Counted from the first letter of the stretch, positions 50,935 through 62,548 are shown. The stretch is DNA of 64,000 nt from Epiperipatus broadwayi (GCA_028023455.1 JAQFVV010012477.1:3925365-3989364); one strand, 5' to 3'. Notes: generated from the letters alone by a model not told the origin. Numbers and translations: made by a program.

Positions 50935-52590
50935 TGAATTCAGAGATTTTTAAAAATATGAAATTGCTGGCTTCTTATCAACCCTAGTTATTTATTTGCT
51001 GAAAACTGAAATCTATTAAAGATCAGTAAAATGTATTTAGATAAAACACATTTAATTACAGATCAAATGACTATTTAAAATTAGGGAATTTAAAAATATG
51101 TCAAATTGCAGTGTTTTTAATGATGAACAACGTTGTTAAAAAGTAAGAAAATTAAAAAACTTTTTAAGATCCTCAACAGAGGTTATCTAATTTAGCAACA
51201 ATTTCTAGAAAGAGTGAATGAAATATTAGAAGCATTAGATGTAAATAATTTATTGTAAAATGTATTAGTTTAAAGACTCCCCAAGATTAGAAAAATTAAA
51301 AAAAAAATATTAGTAATATCTTTATAATCATACATTCTTATAACTATCTTCTATATTTATATTAACATAAATAAAAGAAAGTTACCTATTTTGAAATATT
51401 TATTATTAGTGATAAAAGATAGTTCTGTGTATGAAGTATTAATTACTTTTTCTTATCTTTTATAAACAGTATCTGTTATAGTGCTTCTGAATCTAAGAAC
51501 TTAGAAAGTGCAGTTAGATGATTAAAAGACATCAAAAAGCTATTTGCATAGATGTTCTTTATGTATCAGTGGGGGGTTTAGATTATTATTACTAAATGAA
51601 TATTTTATATAAAGTCTTGTGGTTTCACGATTGTCAACAATGAAATTGCTGAACAATCTGAATTTATATTTGATAGATGGCACCCATCTTTTTATGGTGA
51701 CTGTACATGCTTTTGGCAATCACTATTGCCATGCTTAACCAACAGTGTATGCTTCTGATGCAATAGGCTGTAATTCTATTCAATTTCATTTAGATTTTAA
51801 TTTCTGGATATACTTTAACAATACTAAAATTTTATTATATTAGTCTGTTTAACATCAAATATATCCTTGTTAGATGACTTGCTAAAATTCTGGTTACCTT
51901 TATATTTTTCAGCCAAACATTTGTTTAGCTGTCAATTATAATGATTTGCATATCTAATATACAAGCCATATTTTTTGATTTGTATACTTCATTTCATGCT
52001 TTTGGGCAATAAAGTGCCTGTAAGAGTATGATACATTTTCACCAATGATAATGATTGCATCACATTTGTTTGTTATTAGTACTTATTCTGACTAACTTAA
52101 GTCATCTTGGAATTTTTCTTTCTAGAAAAAAATAAGTAGATATCTAATTTATTGTCTCTGTTCAGAATTTATTAATAATGACTGCAATGATGTTATAAAC
52201 TCAAATAGTTTGGTGTTGGTGAATTTTTGTCTAGATCTATGAGAGAGTTTGTACTTCTTGATAATGAAGGGTAACCCTTCGAAAACGCTTGAAGATTTAA
52301 TATAATTTATTATTTTTATTTTTATAGAATTGTTCAATATAATTGTTCAATTTATCATATTCGAATTATATATGTGTGCATATTTAATACTAACACTTAT
52401 TAAAGTTTTACATACTAGATCATAGAGATTGATTGTTACAAACTCATTGGTTAAACAAAAAATTGCTATAAAGAAACATAGATGAATCCACACTCTAAGT
52501 AATGATATTTAGTAGATTACATTATAGTTAGATATTTATATGCAAACATAGATTGTTGGACAAAACAAATTAGTATGGTCCAAGGCTAAA
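50935..52590. other. AT-rich non-genic stretch
   Basis: No gene or transposon is identified. A 62-codon minus-strand frame at 52149-52337 has no features. Confidence 0.45.
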
Positions 52591-52595
52591 ATACC

Positions 52596-52703
52596 AGTTT
52601 TTTTCTCCTCAGGTGTCAAAGCATCAGCCGGGAAGCGAACCCACAAACCCAGGACAACTGCTTGTAAGGCAGCTGTGCCAAACACCTGACCACCAATGCT
52701 TGA
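52596..52703 (-). mobile_element. tRNA-Gly-derived SINE, minus strand
   Basis: Read on the minus strand from 52703: GTCAAGCATTGGTGGT, an anticodon arm GCTGCCTTACAAGCAG, then TGGGTTCGCTTCCCGG, GATGCTTTGACACC and a GAGAAAAAAA tail. The acceptor ends GCATTGG and CTGATGC pair at most positions, the arrangement of a tRNA-Gly head (tRNA-Gly genes start GCATTGGTGGT). It has the same head and tail as the copy at 42252-42360. No clear target duplication is visible. The 67-codon frame crossing it is not a gene. Confidence 0.85.
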
Positions 52704-52959
52704 CTTATTTTAATATTTTTTTGCAAAAAGTTGGTGCTTGTAAAAATGCTTACTATTTAAGCGACATTAAACATTACAATTGCAAATTTGGATTATCAAG
52801 ATTGTCAAGTTATTAAGGCATAGAATTCTTTTAAGAAATGTATTTATAATTTAAATCAATTTTTGGGTTCACTAAAAAAAAGACTCATAACTGAGTTTCT
52901 TACAATGATCTAATTATTAGTGACTTGTTAAAATAAGATCTAGCATTTTGTGTTTGGAG

Positions 52960-55248
52960 GAATAATAAATTGAATGTGAGATTTTATTATTTATTTATTA
53001 AAATGAAGAATTAAAGGCAGATATTCAAGACTGAGAAGTAAGTTGAAAAATGATTAGTGGAGTGAATTTTTAAAAAAAATTACAGACATTTCCTAATCAT
53101 GGCCACTATAAATCTTTTTTGATGGATTAAAAACAAAACATAGACCTAAAAAATAGTATCACAGTTCTATTAAATTCACAAATAGTTAATGATATTTTTA
53201 ACAGGTAGAAAAATTATTTTAATCCTCTTTGAAATAGGAATACAAGAATTGAGATAATGATTATTAATGAGTAAAAGCAAAACAGCTCTTTTAAATTTAC
53301 AAATGAAAAAGTTATAGATCCTGATGAGATACCTGGTGAAGTTTTATAATATGGTGTCAAATATTAATTTCCAAATTGTTGGAATGTTTTATTAATATAT
53401 GGATTCATGAAATTGTGCCATCAGACCTTAAGAATACTTCTATTGTTTCCATTTTTTTACAAAATAAAGATAATAGATATGATACAGTAATTATTTTAGA
53501 ATTTTACTGTTATTTACTATGAAAAAGGAACTTTTAAGAATTTTGTTAAAAAGATTGTCCTCATTCATAAATAAAGGGTTAATAAAAATTTAATGTAGTT
53601 ATTTTAAAACAAGAAACACTATAGATATAGTTTTGTTGCCATGCAAATGCATAAAAAGTGTCAGAAACAAAAAAAGACTTGATTTATATATTGCTTTTAT
53701 TAATTTATCCAAGTCTTATCTCAGTTAATTAAATAGGTCTATGGTATTGATTGAAATTAATGATTGCTCACCAATGTTTATTAAAATTTTATAGTTTCTG
53801 TATGATGGGATAAAAATATTGCCAAAGCTGAAAATGTAAGGTGTTTGTGGTAAAAACTGATGTCAAACAAGGATATGCAGTTGTTCAACAATGTTTTCGA
53901 TTGTTATGACTGTGGTCTTTGGAAATTGTTTATAGACAGCTTAATCCATCAGGAATTATGATGAAATACATATTTGATGGTAAATTTCTTACTTTGAATT
54001 GATTAAAAAAACTAGAACTTCATCTTTTTGATTTTGAATTTATAGTAAAGTGATTATTGTGTAATCCTTGTCAGTTCAAAAATGATCACTCTAGGCATTT
54101 AATGTTTTGACTGCTGCACATAAAAACTTTGGTTCTCAGTAATTCACAGTGGCATGATACCATGAAGAATTTTGATGGCACTACTATAACTTTCAATTTT
54201 TTTCCATCATCTTGGTCTATCTGTAATGCTATTTTGCCAGTTATTCATTGATTTGACCAGTAAAAATTAGAATTGAAGTAAATATTGGTTTATTAGTTTT
54301 AAGAAATCTGAAGATGTCAGTATTCTAGAGAGAAAGTACAATAAATAAACTGATAAAGTTATTGATTGATCAATTCTTTGAGGCAGGAGTTGCAATGCTA
54401 TTTGTAAAGTCCATTTTTATTGTTGTTAACAATAAATGAAAAAAAAAAGGTATATTTTTTGCAATTTAAATATTTATGATTATTTTTAGAAAATGTGAAG
54501 AATTATTAAAAAAATTATTTTTTGTGATTACACTTAGATTTTATTCAAATATGTTTTATTTTTAAAACTATAAAGCTAAGAAACTTCTAATAACCATAAA
54601 AATGAAACTATGACCAGTAATATTCTGTCAAATATTAAGAAAAGAATTTTTGTATTATTTTAATGACTACAAATGTAGTATCAAATTTCAGAACATAATT
54701 TTATAGTGAATTAACAATAATTTGTTTGGATTTTAAAAAGAAGTTCATGCCACCAAAATTTATCATTTTTTAAAATTTGATTTGCAGTAATCATCCAATA
54801 AGAAAAAAAAAACTACTTGTTTTTATTAGATATATCTTTTGTTTCTTCTATATTTGTAAGCTTCAAATGTGATTTTTAAAAGCTTCAAATATGATTTTTA
54901 AGAATTTTTTCATATGTGAACTTATATTTCTAATAAATCAAGAATAATTTATTGATTAATAATATAGAAAATTTTTATTACTAAAATGAAAATGTTAAAC
55001 TACAATTCAAACTGCCATTAAGGAATGTTTCAAAAAGCATTGAATAATGGAAGAATTAATGTTCAAAAAACTCAGATTCTTAATCATCCAGGTATGAAAG
55101 AAAAATCCTTAATACATTTATTTTGGTTGGTTATAAATTTGATAATGTAAGCCAATTCAAACATCTTGAAAGTTTTATAAATAGAAAGATGGACTTAGAT
55201 GTTGAGGCTTTATTATTATTATTGTTGTTGTTGTCATTGTTGTTGTTG

Positions 55249-55334
<86 letters not shown>

Positions 55335-56000
55335 TATTAAAATACAGACTCCAATGTGCTGCTATTGCTTTTATCAAGTTAAAAGATAGGATATTTCACC
55401 ACAAAATAATGATTGCAACTAAATCAGTTATATATAGAACTTTATTTTACTTAATTTATTGTATGAAAGTGAAACTTGGACATCTTATTGAAATAATATA
55501 AAACTATTAGAAAAATTTCATTAAAAAAATGCTCCATAAAATTTTAAAAATACAATAATAAGATCATAAAACCAATTGATACGCTCTTTAATTTTTTTGG
55601 GTATGATGCTAAGAATCCATTATTATAAAATTACACCTGCTTTGAATTAAAATATCAAACAAATGAAAAATATAATATTTCCTAAAAGAGTGTTTTATGG
55701 GAAACTTGAGCCTGATTTTGTGGAAAAGGTAAACCCCATTTACATTATAAAAATTATCTCAAGGACATTTCAAAGAAGTTCAATATTGATTGTTTTTATT
55801 GGAAAGATATCGCGAATGACAGAATGCATTGAAGAACTATGATTAGAAATGTCATTCAGAACAAAAGCCATGCTGCATATGTAGCAAAATATCAAATAAT
55901 GAGAATAATGGACCAGCATGTTCTATATGTCACTATATTTGTGTCCCATGGTTTAATTTGTATTGTCATCACAAAACTCATCTCTAGTACATTCTTATTC
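52960..56000 (+). pseudogene. LINE ORF2 pseudogene, pre-RT to C2H2 zinc finger
   Basis: A long decayed polymerase ORF read across frames. In order: RLRSKLKND-stop-WSEF at about 53030-53070; DPDEIPGEV (53317-53343); a segment like IVPSDLKNTSIVSIF; RLDLYIAFINLSKSY around 53675-53719 (catalytic block A, usual DLYIAFVDLTKAFD, with the second acidic residue lost); VKTDVKQGYAV near 53850 (usual NGVKQGCVL); GIMMKYIFDGKF near 53955; FDNVSQFKHLESFI near 55140; KLKDRIFHHKI near 55377; a KRVFYGKLEP segment near 55690; and a C-terminal zinc finger C-x2-C-x12-H-x3-H with cysteines at 55919 and 55928 and histidines at 55967 and 55979. I did not find the YADD box. A TTA microsatellite splits the ORF at 55209. 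Stops and frameshifts are frequent. Confidence 0.82.
55209..55334. repeat. (TTA)n microsatellite inside a LINE ORF
   Basis: About 40 trinucleotide units, TTA/TTG at the left and pure TTA at the right. The LINE reading is coherent on both sides (ESFINRKMDLDVE before; QCAAIAFIKLKDRIFHH after), so the tract grew within the coding region. Poly-leucine and poly-tyrosine frames over it are artefacts. Confidence 0.97.
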
Positions 56001-56286
56001 TTATTTTTATCTTATCGTCTTATTTTTTTTACCTTGGAGTTAGAATGGCCATATTTGTTTACCAACGATTGTTTGCTGCTGTTTATTTGATTGATAGTTA
56101 CTAAGAAAATTACAATTTTTTTAGAACCACAGCTATATAAAAAAATATCAAGATTTACTTGGATTTAAATCCAAGTCTGATTATGGTTGGAAAATGCATT
56201 AAAATACCAGAAACCGCTCTTGGGTGGAAAAATTTCTGTTACGAACTGGGTATATAATATTTAAATATATGTATAGTGTCTACCCT

Positions 56287-56665
56287 AACATGATGTAATT
56301 ATAAAGGACTTAAACTCAGACTTTCAAGCTCTCTAGATCTATACAATCCATCTTATACAACAGATACACATGATCACACACATGTGAATAAGATAAATAA
56401 TCTTCAATATAAGTGCTTCGTGCTGAACTAGCATTCATCAGTTAGTCCTAATCAACTTCTCCCACATACATATACAATCAATGCTCTGCTTATATTAAGA
56501 TAGCAAATCTTTAAACTTTAATGGACAAGTTTCAATATTCTCCACTCTCCAACTCTTCACCATCCATTTAATTGAAAATCCGAGGATGGAACTAAATTTA
56601 ATATAATTATAAAGGGCTTGAACTCAGATTTTCAAGCTCCCTACATCTATCCAATCCATCTTATG
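56287..56665. repeat. Direct repeats of ~62 bp, ~317 bp apart
   Basis: TAATTATAAAGGACTTAAAC, the TCAGACTTTCAAGCTC segment and CAATCCATCTTAT at 56287-56350 recur at about 56604-56665 with about 8 changes. The DNA between is less AT-rich and has no ORF. The layout is like a small element with direct terminal repeats, or a two-copy tandem repeat. Confidence 0.6.
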
Positions 56666-57463
56666 CATATATATATTTTATAATAAATTTTTAATTTTTA
56701 TTTTCGGTTCAATTTTTTCTTCTAATTTTAGCATTTACAGTATTTTTTTTTTCATTTCATTACTAATTTTTTTTTCTTTTTAAAAAATTGATTTTAAAAG
56801 TCTAAAAGCAATCGCGTTTTATTGAACAGATGGTCTTTTGCACGCCATTATTAATATTAAAATAGTACATAAATATTTTTAAAGTAATAAATAGCTGTCA
56901 TTTAGAAAAAAAAAAAAGATTAGATTTAGCTTAAATTATAAATGAATACAAGTTGGATTATTTAACCCAGTCAAGTGAACTTTGACAAATCAACCAAGTT
57001 CTGTAAACCACATCTGGCATGCCAACTTTTCAATCATTTTCATGCTGCCGTTTCAAATGCCAGGTATCTGGTAGGATAAAACAAATTGAAAGACAAATTG
57101 TTATCCAAACATAAATTTAAAAACATCTTTCCATCAACATTTTAAAAATCTAATAAATCATTTTATTTAAGAAATCTTTTTTATTATCATTACTTTAAAA
57201 ATTATTTTTATCCTCAGATTAAAGATTGTGCAAGCAAAGCCATCTTAAATAATAATTTTCTATCGTATCTTTATTTGACTTCCATCCCATTTGCTTATAA
57301 AGTTAGTAATAATAATGACAACTTGCGCCATCTTTAGAAATGCACATTTATTAATAAGCTGATACTGTTCCATTGTTTAATTTAAATGGTTAATGCTCTC
57401 TATATATTTTTTTGTCTAGCTAAAAAAAAATATCAGCGATGATTTTTTTTTTCCACAATAGAA

Positions 57464-57858
57464 CAGCGGCATTCAACTTTTGAACTCCATACCACTGAAA
57501 GAACTAAAAAATATTTGTTTTTCTGGTAACCAAAACATAATTACCATAGTAAAAGTTAATATTTAATTTATTTAGAAACAAAATAACTATTATTATTAGA
57601 ATTTCCAAAATTATTACATTAAATTAAAAAAACAAACAATTAAAATGTTATTAATACAACTTTTAAAATTAAAATTAATGATCACCTTCGCAAAACACAG
57701 TTTTTAATATCAGACTCTATGTTACTTAGTTTTATATGTAAATTAGGTTCAAGTATTAATTGTCCTTCTACATTCCTTTTTAAATTATTTTTCGCTTACG
57801 AGATTTAAGTCAATTACCAATCATCAGTGTTATGCGGACCATAGGTTGAGGATCGCTG
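57464..57858. mobile_element. Non-autonomous hAT transposon, 395 bp
   Basis: The ends read CAGCGGCATTCAACTTTTGA and, on the minus strand, CAGCGATCCTCAACCTATGG. CAGCG and TCAAC are shared, the pattern of hAT terminal inverted repeats (CAGxG-x-TCAACC). Subterminal CACTGA is also shared by both ends. The flanks are CAATAGAA (57456-57463) and CAATAGAG (57859-57866), an 8-bp target duplication with one mismatch, as expected for hAT. There is no transposase ORF, so it would depend on one supplied elsewhere. Confidence 0.88.
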
Positions 57859-57869
57859 CAATAGAGGAT

Positions 57870-59035
57870 TATAAATATCATTTAATATAACAATTAAGCA
57901 TGTCTTTCTAGATAATATGCTTTATTTTGAAATACACGAGCATTGTAATATATATAACCAAATTCAAAATTCTTTAATTTATTATTTGATTAATTTTATC
58001 TTTTTGTAATTCAAATAAATGTTAAAATATTTAAACCAGAAAAGGCATACATTAGTTTAAAACATAGTTATTCAAGAGGCAGAACTCTCCATACAGTAAT
58101 GCCACTCAGTGCAAGGCAGAGTAATCAATGAATGGAGTATGGAGAGTTTTGCCCGTGTGATAAACAGCTTGAACAAGCATAAAGAATTGTGATCATATGA
58201 TATTTAATGGTTTAATCTTTATTCAAGCTAAGCGCTTTCAATATTTCAAGAATCATAATCATAGCTTTATAAATTAATCTTGCTAAATTTGTTATTATAT
58301 GTAATTGCTTGTTGATTGTAATATTTACACAAAGTTAAATTTCTTATTTTTATCCAAATTTATGTAAATCTTCTTAGAGAGGTCAGGATGCTGGTTTCTT
58401 TTTTATTTATAGTGCATGTTTTAGTTATAATTTATGTCTCATTAATCTTTCTTTTTTTTTCATCTTTTTTAGTGCACCCAATATTTGCTTTGGAGAGATT
58501 AAATTCTTGGCCTGAATGCAGTGCATGTTCTAAAAATATTGAAGAATACCTACTGCTTCTTTTTGCCCTGTAATACAAGTAGTCGTGTTGAGCCAATTGT
58601 GTGGACAGGTTTGCACTTGAGCAATGGCGATTAAACCATTAAATAAATAGATAATGAAAATGCTTTTTAATTTGTATTTGTGGTATTTATACTGTTTAGT
58701 AAAAGAATGTAAAGGTTCAAAACTTTGTGAAATAATTCTTAATATTGAGATGGTAGAATTATCCAATAATAATAATAAAAAATTCTTTCTTGAATGCTTG
58801 CCTAATTATTTTAATCTGACTTAGGCAAGGAATCTAACCTAGATACATGTAACAAAATAAATATTATATAATCTCTAAGATTACTTTAATCTTAACTATA
58901 TGTTAGCAATCAAGTCTAAGATATAGTTATCAGCAGTGAGGAAATACAGACTTTCTCAACAATGCATAACACAATAAAGCATAAAATGTCTGTTACGTAC
59001 TAATCTATATTTTATTACTATTATTAATATATATA
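57870..59035. other. Non-genic stretch with a small hairpin
   Basis: The only structured item is an inverted repeat at about 58076-58156 (GCAGAACTCTCCATAC with GTATGGAGAGTTTTGC, loop of about 48 bp). Frames of 61 and 78 codons at 58388-58766 overlap on opposite strands and have no recognised domain. Confidence 0.45.
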
Positions 59036-59039
59036 TATA

Positions 59040-59215
59040 TCATTAAAAACCAGTCAACACTTAGACAATTTCAATATCAATAATAATCAATAATTTCAAA
59101 CTGTTATCAAGGCAACTAATTTTTATTGTTAAAAGAAGTTTGCCTTGACAACAGTTTGAAATTGTTGATTGTTATTGATATTGGGATTGTCTAAATCTTG
59201 ACTGGTTTTTAATGA
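59040..59215. mobile_element. Palindromic foldback element, 176 bp
   Basis: Nearly perfect hairpin: TCATTAAAAACCAGTCAA at the left pairs with TTGACTGGTTTTTAATGA at the right; AATTTCAATATCAATAATAA pairs with TTATTGATATTGGGATT, and GTTGCCTTGATAACAG (minus strand) with CTTGACAACAG near the loop. It directly follows an (AT)n run at 59026-59039. Half copies lie at 15706-15768 and 49720-49813, so this is a dispersed family that often loses one arm. Confidence 0.9.
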
Positions 59216-59649
59216 TTACTTATGAACCCATTTAGCCTTGAACATTATTACAGATATATATATAGATGTACTAGACCTTTATACTATTAGCAATGTGAGT
59301 AATTTTATGAGGTTTAATAATAATAAAATAAAATTCAATGGTTTTTTAACAAAATAGTTCATGATTATTAGCATAATAAAAAAATAGCAGTTTTAATTTA
59401 ATATGTAATAATTTTAAAAAATATATAAATATTATGATATAAACAAAAATAAATTTCTTTTTTATATTTTGTGATGAAAATTGATGGTAATAAAATATAA
59501 AATATTTAAATTATTTTCTGTAATGCTAAGTGCATGCTTGTTTGTACAGATACAGCCATTTTCCTGAAACAGGCAGTGATATTTTACAATCACATTACAT
59601 AGCAATTGCAATGTCATGTAGAAAATTTAAAAAGTAAAGGTTTTAATAT

Positions 59650-60308
59650 CACCATCATCATTATCATCAAACATTATCAATTGACCACAGAATGAAGGTC
59701 TCTCCAAGTTTAATCCATCTTCTCTGATCTTTAGCTTCTCTTCTCCACATCACCCCTGCACACTTTCTTATTTCATCCATACATCTCACATGTGGTCTCT
59801 TCCTGGGTCTTTTAAAATCTACTAAAATCCCATTTATAATTTCAATTGCCCATCTATTATCATCTCTTATAGCAATATGTCCAGCCCAACTCCACTTCAG
59901 TCTTTTAATTGATAAATGTTAAAAACACTAAAATAATGTTTAATGGATTTTCTCAAAATATAAAAATAAAGATTGATTATAATGAGTTAGAAGAAGTTAA
60001 AAGCTACAAATATCTTTGTTAGATTATTAATACAGATGGAAACATAATGGATAAAATTAATCATAGCAATAAACTTGGTTGGTGAGCTTTTGGTAGAAAT
60101 AACTCGATACTAAAAGGAAATATGCCTATGTGTTTGAAAAGAAACGTTTTTAATAAATGTGTTTTACCAGTTCTTACTTATGGATCTGAGACTTGGACAC
60201 TTAATAAAAGAGCAATACAGAGACTTCAGACCACTCAAAGAAGTATGAAGAGATGCATGTTGGGAGGAATAAAAAGAGATCGAAAATGCAATATATGGGT
60301 GAGAAAAC
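59650..60308 (-). mobile_element. LINE insertion with 5' inversion (twin priming)
   Basis: One insertion of an RTE-like LINE. The 3' part is on the minus strand: from 59910 down to 59650 it encodes RLKWSWAGHIA-RDDNRW, KRPRKRPHVRCMDEIRKCAG and RREAKDQRRW, and ends in a GATGATAATGATGATGGTG tail. The upstream part is inverted, on the plus strand from 59911: INVKNTKIMFNGFS, ELEEVKSYKYL, GNMPMCLKRNVFNKCVLPVL, TYGSETWTLNKRAIQRLQTTQ and RDRKCNIWVRK, stopping at about 60308. About 16 codons between the two parts are missing. The 10-mer GTTTTAATAT flanks the whole unit (59640-59649 and 60309-60318), so it is a single event. The product is dead. Confidence 0.9.
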
Positions 60309-60740
60309 GTTTTAATATATATATATCAAATAGTGGATGATTGAATCAGTAGATTTTGAGTCTCAGTATTTATGTCAAAACATAAAAAAAAATTCTTCTA
60401 ATAAATAATTTCTTTCTAAACATCTTATAAACTTTTAGAATCATTATAGAATATTAATTACAAATATTCAGTCATTTTTAAAATAACATAACCAGTCAAT
60501 ATTGTTAGAGGTACCTCTCAATTACTCAAGCATTAAACTTCTAATACTTTTAGATAATTACAATATACATCTATTTGTAGTTTACCACTTTGGCCAACAG
60601 TCTTTGTGTCTAAGTTTTAAACCAATAAAAAAACATTAGTAAATAAACATATATTTGTTAAAAACTTTCTTAAACAAATAGACCTCCCTTCCCCAATTAA
60701 TAACAACAAATAACTTAATTCTCCATTAAGCAGTGATAGT

Positions 60741-61030
60741 ACATCAAACTCTGCAGTATAAAATCCTTGGATCAATTCCAGTTCTCATCTTCTGGCACTC
60801 AAACTTTTTATAAACTCCCAAACAATAACTATTGATTATTATTTTTATTTATAAAGTTGAGTTAAAAATGATTGTTGAATGCATTACTGCAACACTTCCA
60901 GCTTAAATATCAAGTTTCATTGATAACAGTAAAAGTCAAAAAAATTAGTCCGAGAATGAGGATTTGAGTGCACTAAGATATCCAGTAGTCACTGATCACT
61001 CAAGCTTGTGATAGGTGGCAGTAGAGTAGA
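60741..61030 (+). repeat. Dispersed repeat, longest local copy (~290 bp)
   Basis: Its left part matches 43213-43350 and its right part matches 27840-28030, so both partial copies come from one family. It is CpG-poor, with no terminal inverted repeats, ORF or tRNA-like boxes found. Class unknown. Confidence 0.55.
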
Positions 61031-61249
61031 AAGCTGCTCTTATTTTTTCCAATTAAGTTACTAGTTACTAGATTTAAAAGTACTTCATCCAAATTTAATT
61101 TCTATGATCAATTTTACCCATCACATTTTATTATATTTTAGTTGCTAAGTTTTTGTGGTTCTTTACTATCAATAATTATTTTTTTCATTTTAAAAAAGCT
61201 AATAAATATTACTTGAACCTTTTTGATTTTTATCTTTAATTCTACTTAC

Positions 61250-61645
61250 CAATTGTCATCATAATTATTATCATCAACTTTATCATTATTGTTATTATCA
61301 TTACTTTTATTATTAACATGAATTTTATTATCAATATTATTACTACAAATTTTGTCATTATTATCAACACTGTTATTATTATTATCATCAACTTTAGAAT
61401 TATTGAATTATTAATATCAATTTTATAATCATTATTATTAGTATCTTTGTTATTATTATTAGAATAATCTTTATTATTATTATCTTCAATTTTATTATTA
61501 CTATTATTAAACATCAACTTTATTATTATCAAATTTATTTCTTATTATTATCAGTGACTTTATTATTATTATTATTATCATCAACTTTATCATTACTATT
61601 ATCTTTACCTTGTATCATCACCATCTTCAACCCCATCATCATTAT
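61250..61645. repeat. Degenerate (ATT/ATC)n tract, ~395 bp
   Basis: An imperfect trinucleotide array with a loose higher-order unit resembling ATCATCAACTTTATTATTATT, repeated many times with drift. The 96-codon asparagine/isoleucine-rich minus-strand frame is an artefact. It resembles the GATGAT-type 3' tail of RTE-like LINEs grown into a minisatellite, but no LINE coding sequence adjoins it. Confidence 0.9.
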
Positions 61646-62098
61646 TTGAAAAAGCTATTTGACATTATTTTAGTTTTAGTATTATTTTTAGATATTTTTT
61701 ATTTTCATCTGTTTGCTTTTCTAATATTCCTAAAGTTCTAATAAAAATATTTGGAAAAAAATCACATCTTATAAAAAATGACTTGATTATTCTTTCCCAT
61801 AATTCCAATTTTAGAGATTTTGATGTAAGTAGATGATAATTTTTATAGTATACTTGTCTACTGTACATTTTATATTTGCAAAAAAACTCTCTATGATCAA
61901 TTGGCTAAAATTTATCTATCACCTGATTCATCATCATATTGCTAATTTAATAGAGACAACATCAAAAGAACATATAAATCCTTTAAATCTTCAGATATAA
62001 AGCAAAGAATATTTTTTTATTCAATAGCAATTTTTTTTGAGCAACCATATATATATATATAAAATTAACAGTGATAATAAATATTACAAATAACCCTA

Positions 62099-62548
62099 AT
62101 AAAATGTAGAAGTACTTTTAATTATTTGCATTCTCTTTTTCAACTAAAAATATTTTATGTCTGGCAGAAGTGAATGCCAGCATGTGATATCCCAAGATTT
62201 ATGAATTTTAACATTCACACTTTGTCTACTAATTAAACTTTTTATTTCGATTTATCAAAAATTTCTCTCTGATTTTTTTTAAAATTATGGTTTCTTTCTT
62301 TAAGAAGAAGACTAGTGTTTTCCAATTGAAAATTCACTTTTAATTTTGATCTGTAAAATAGTAGAATTAAGTCATAATAAAAAAGAAATCAAAGAGGTAA
62401 TTTTCATAAATAGAAAAACGAAATTTTTAATTAATATTAAAATTGATGAATCTTGGGATATCACATGATGATATTCACTTATGTAAATATAAAAGGTTTC
62501 TAGCTGAAAATGGTTATTTAAATAACTGAAAGTACTTCTTTATTTTAT
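62099..62548. mobile_element. Large foldback element, ~450 bp
   Basis: The arms are about 120 bp (62099-62218 and 62431-62548): left TGTGATATCCCAAGAT pairs with right ATCTTGGGATATCACA (one mismatch), CAGAAGTGAATGCCAG with the opposing GAATATCATCATG/TTCACTTATG region, and GAAGTACTTTTAATTATTTG with AAATAACTGAAAGTACTTC. The centre is AT-rich and unpaired. No ORF is present. Confidence 0.75.

Noticed and set aside
55123-55501. Poly-Leu and poly-Tyr frames
   Set aside because: Microsatellite translation; the flanking residues belong to the LINE polymerase.
61242-61532. 96-codon Asn/Ile-rich minus-strand frame
   Set aside because: Translation of the degenerate ATT/ATC tract.
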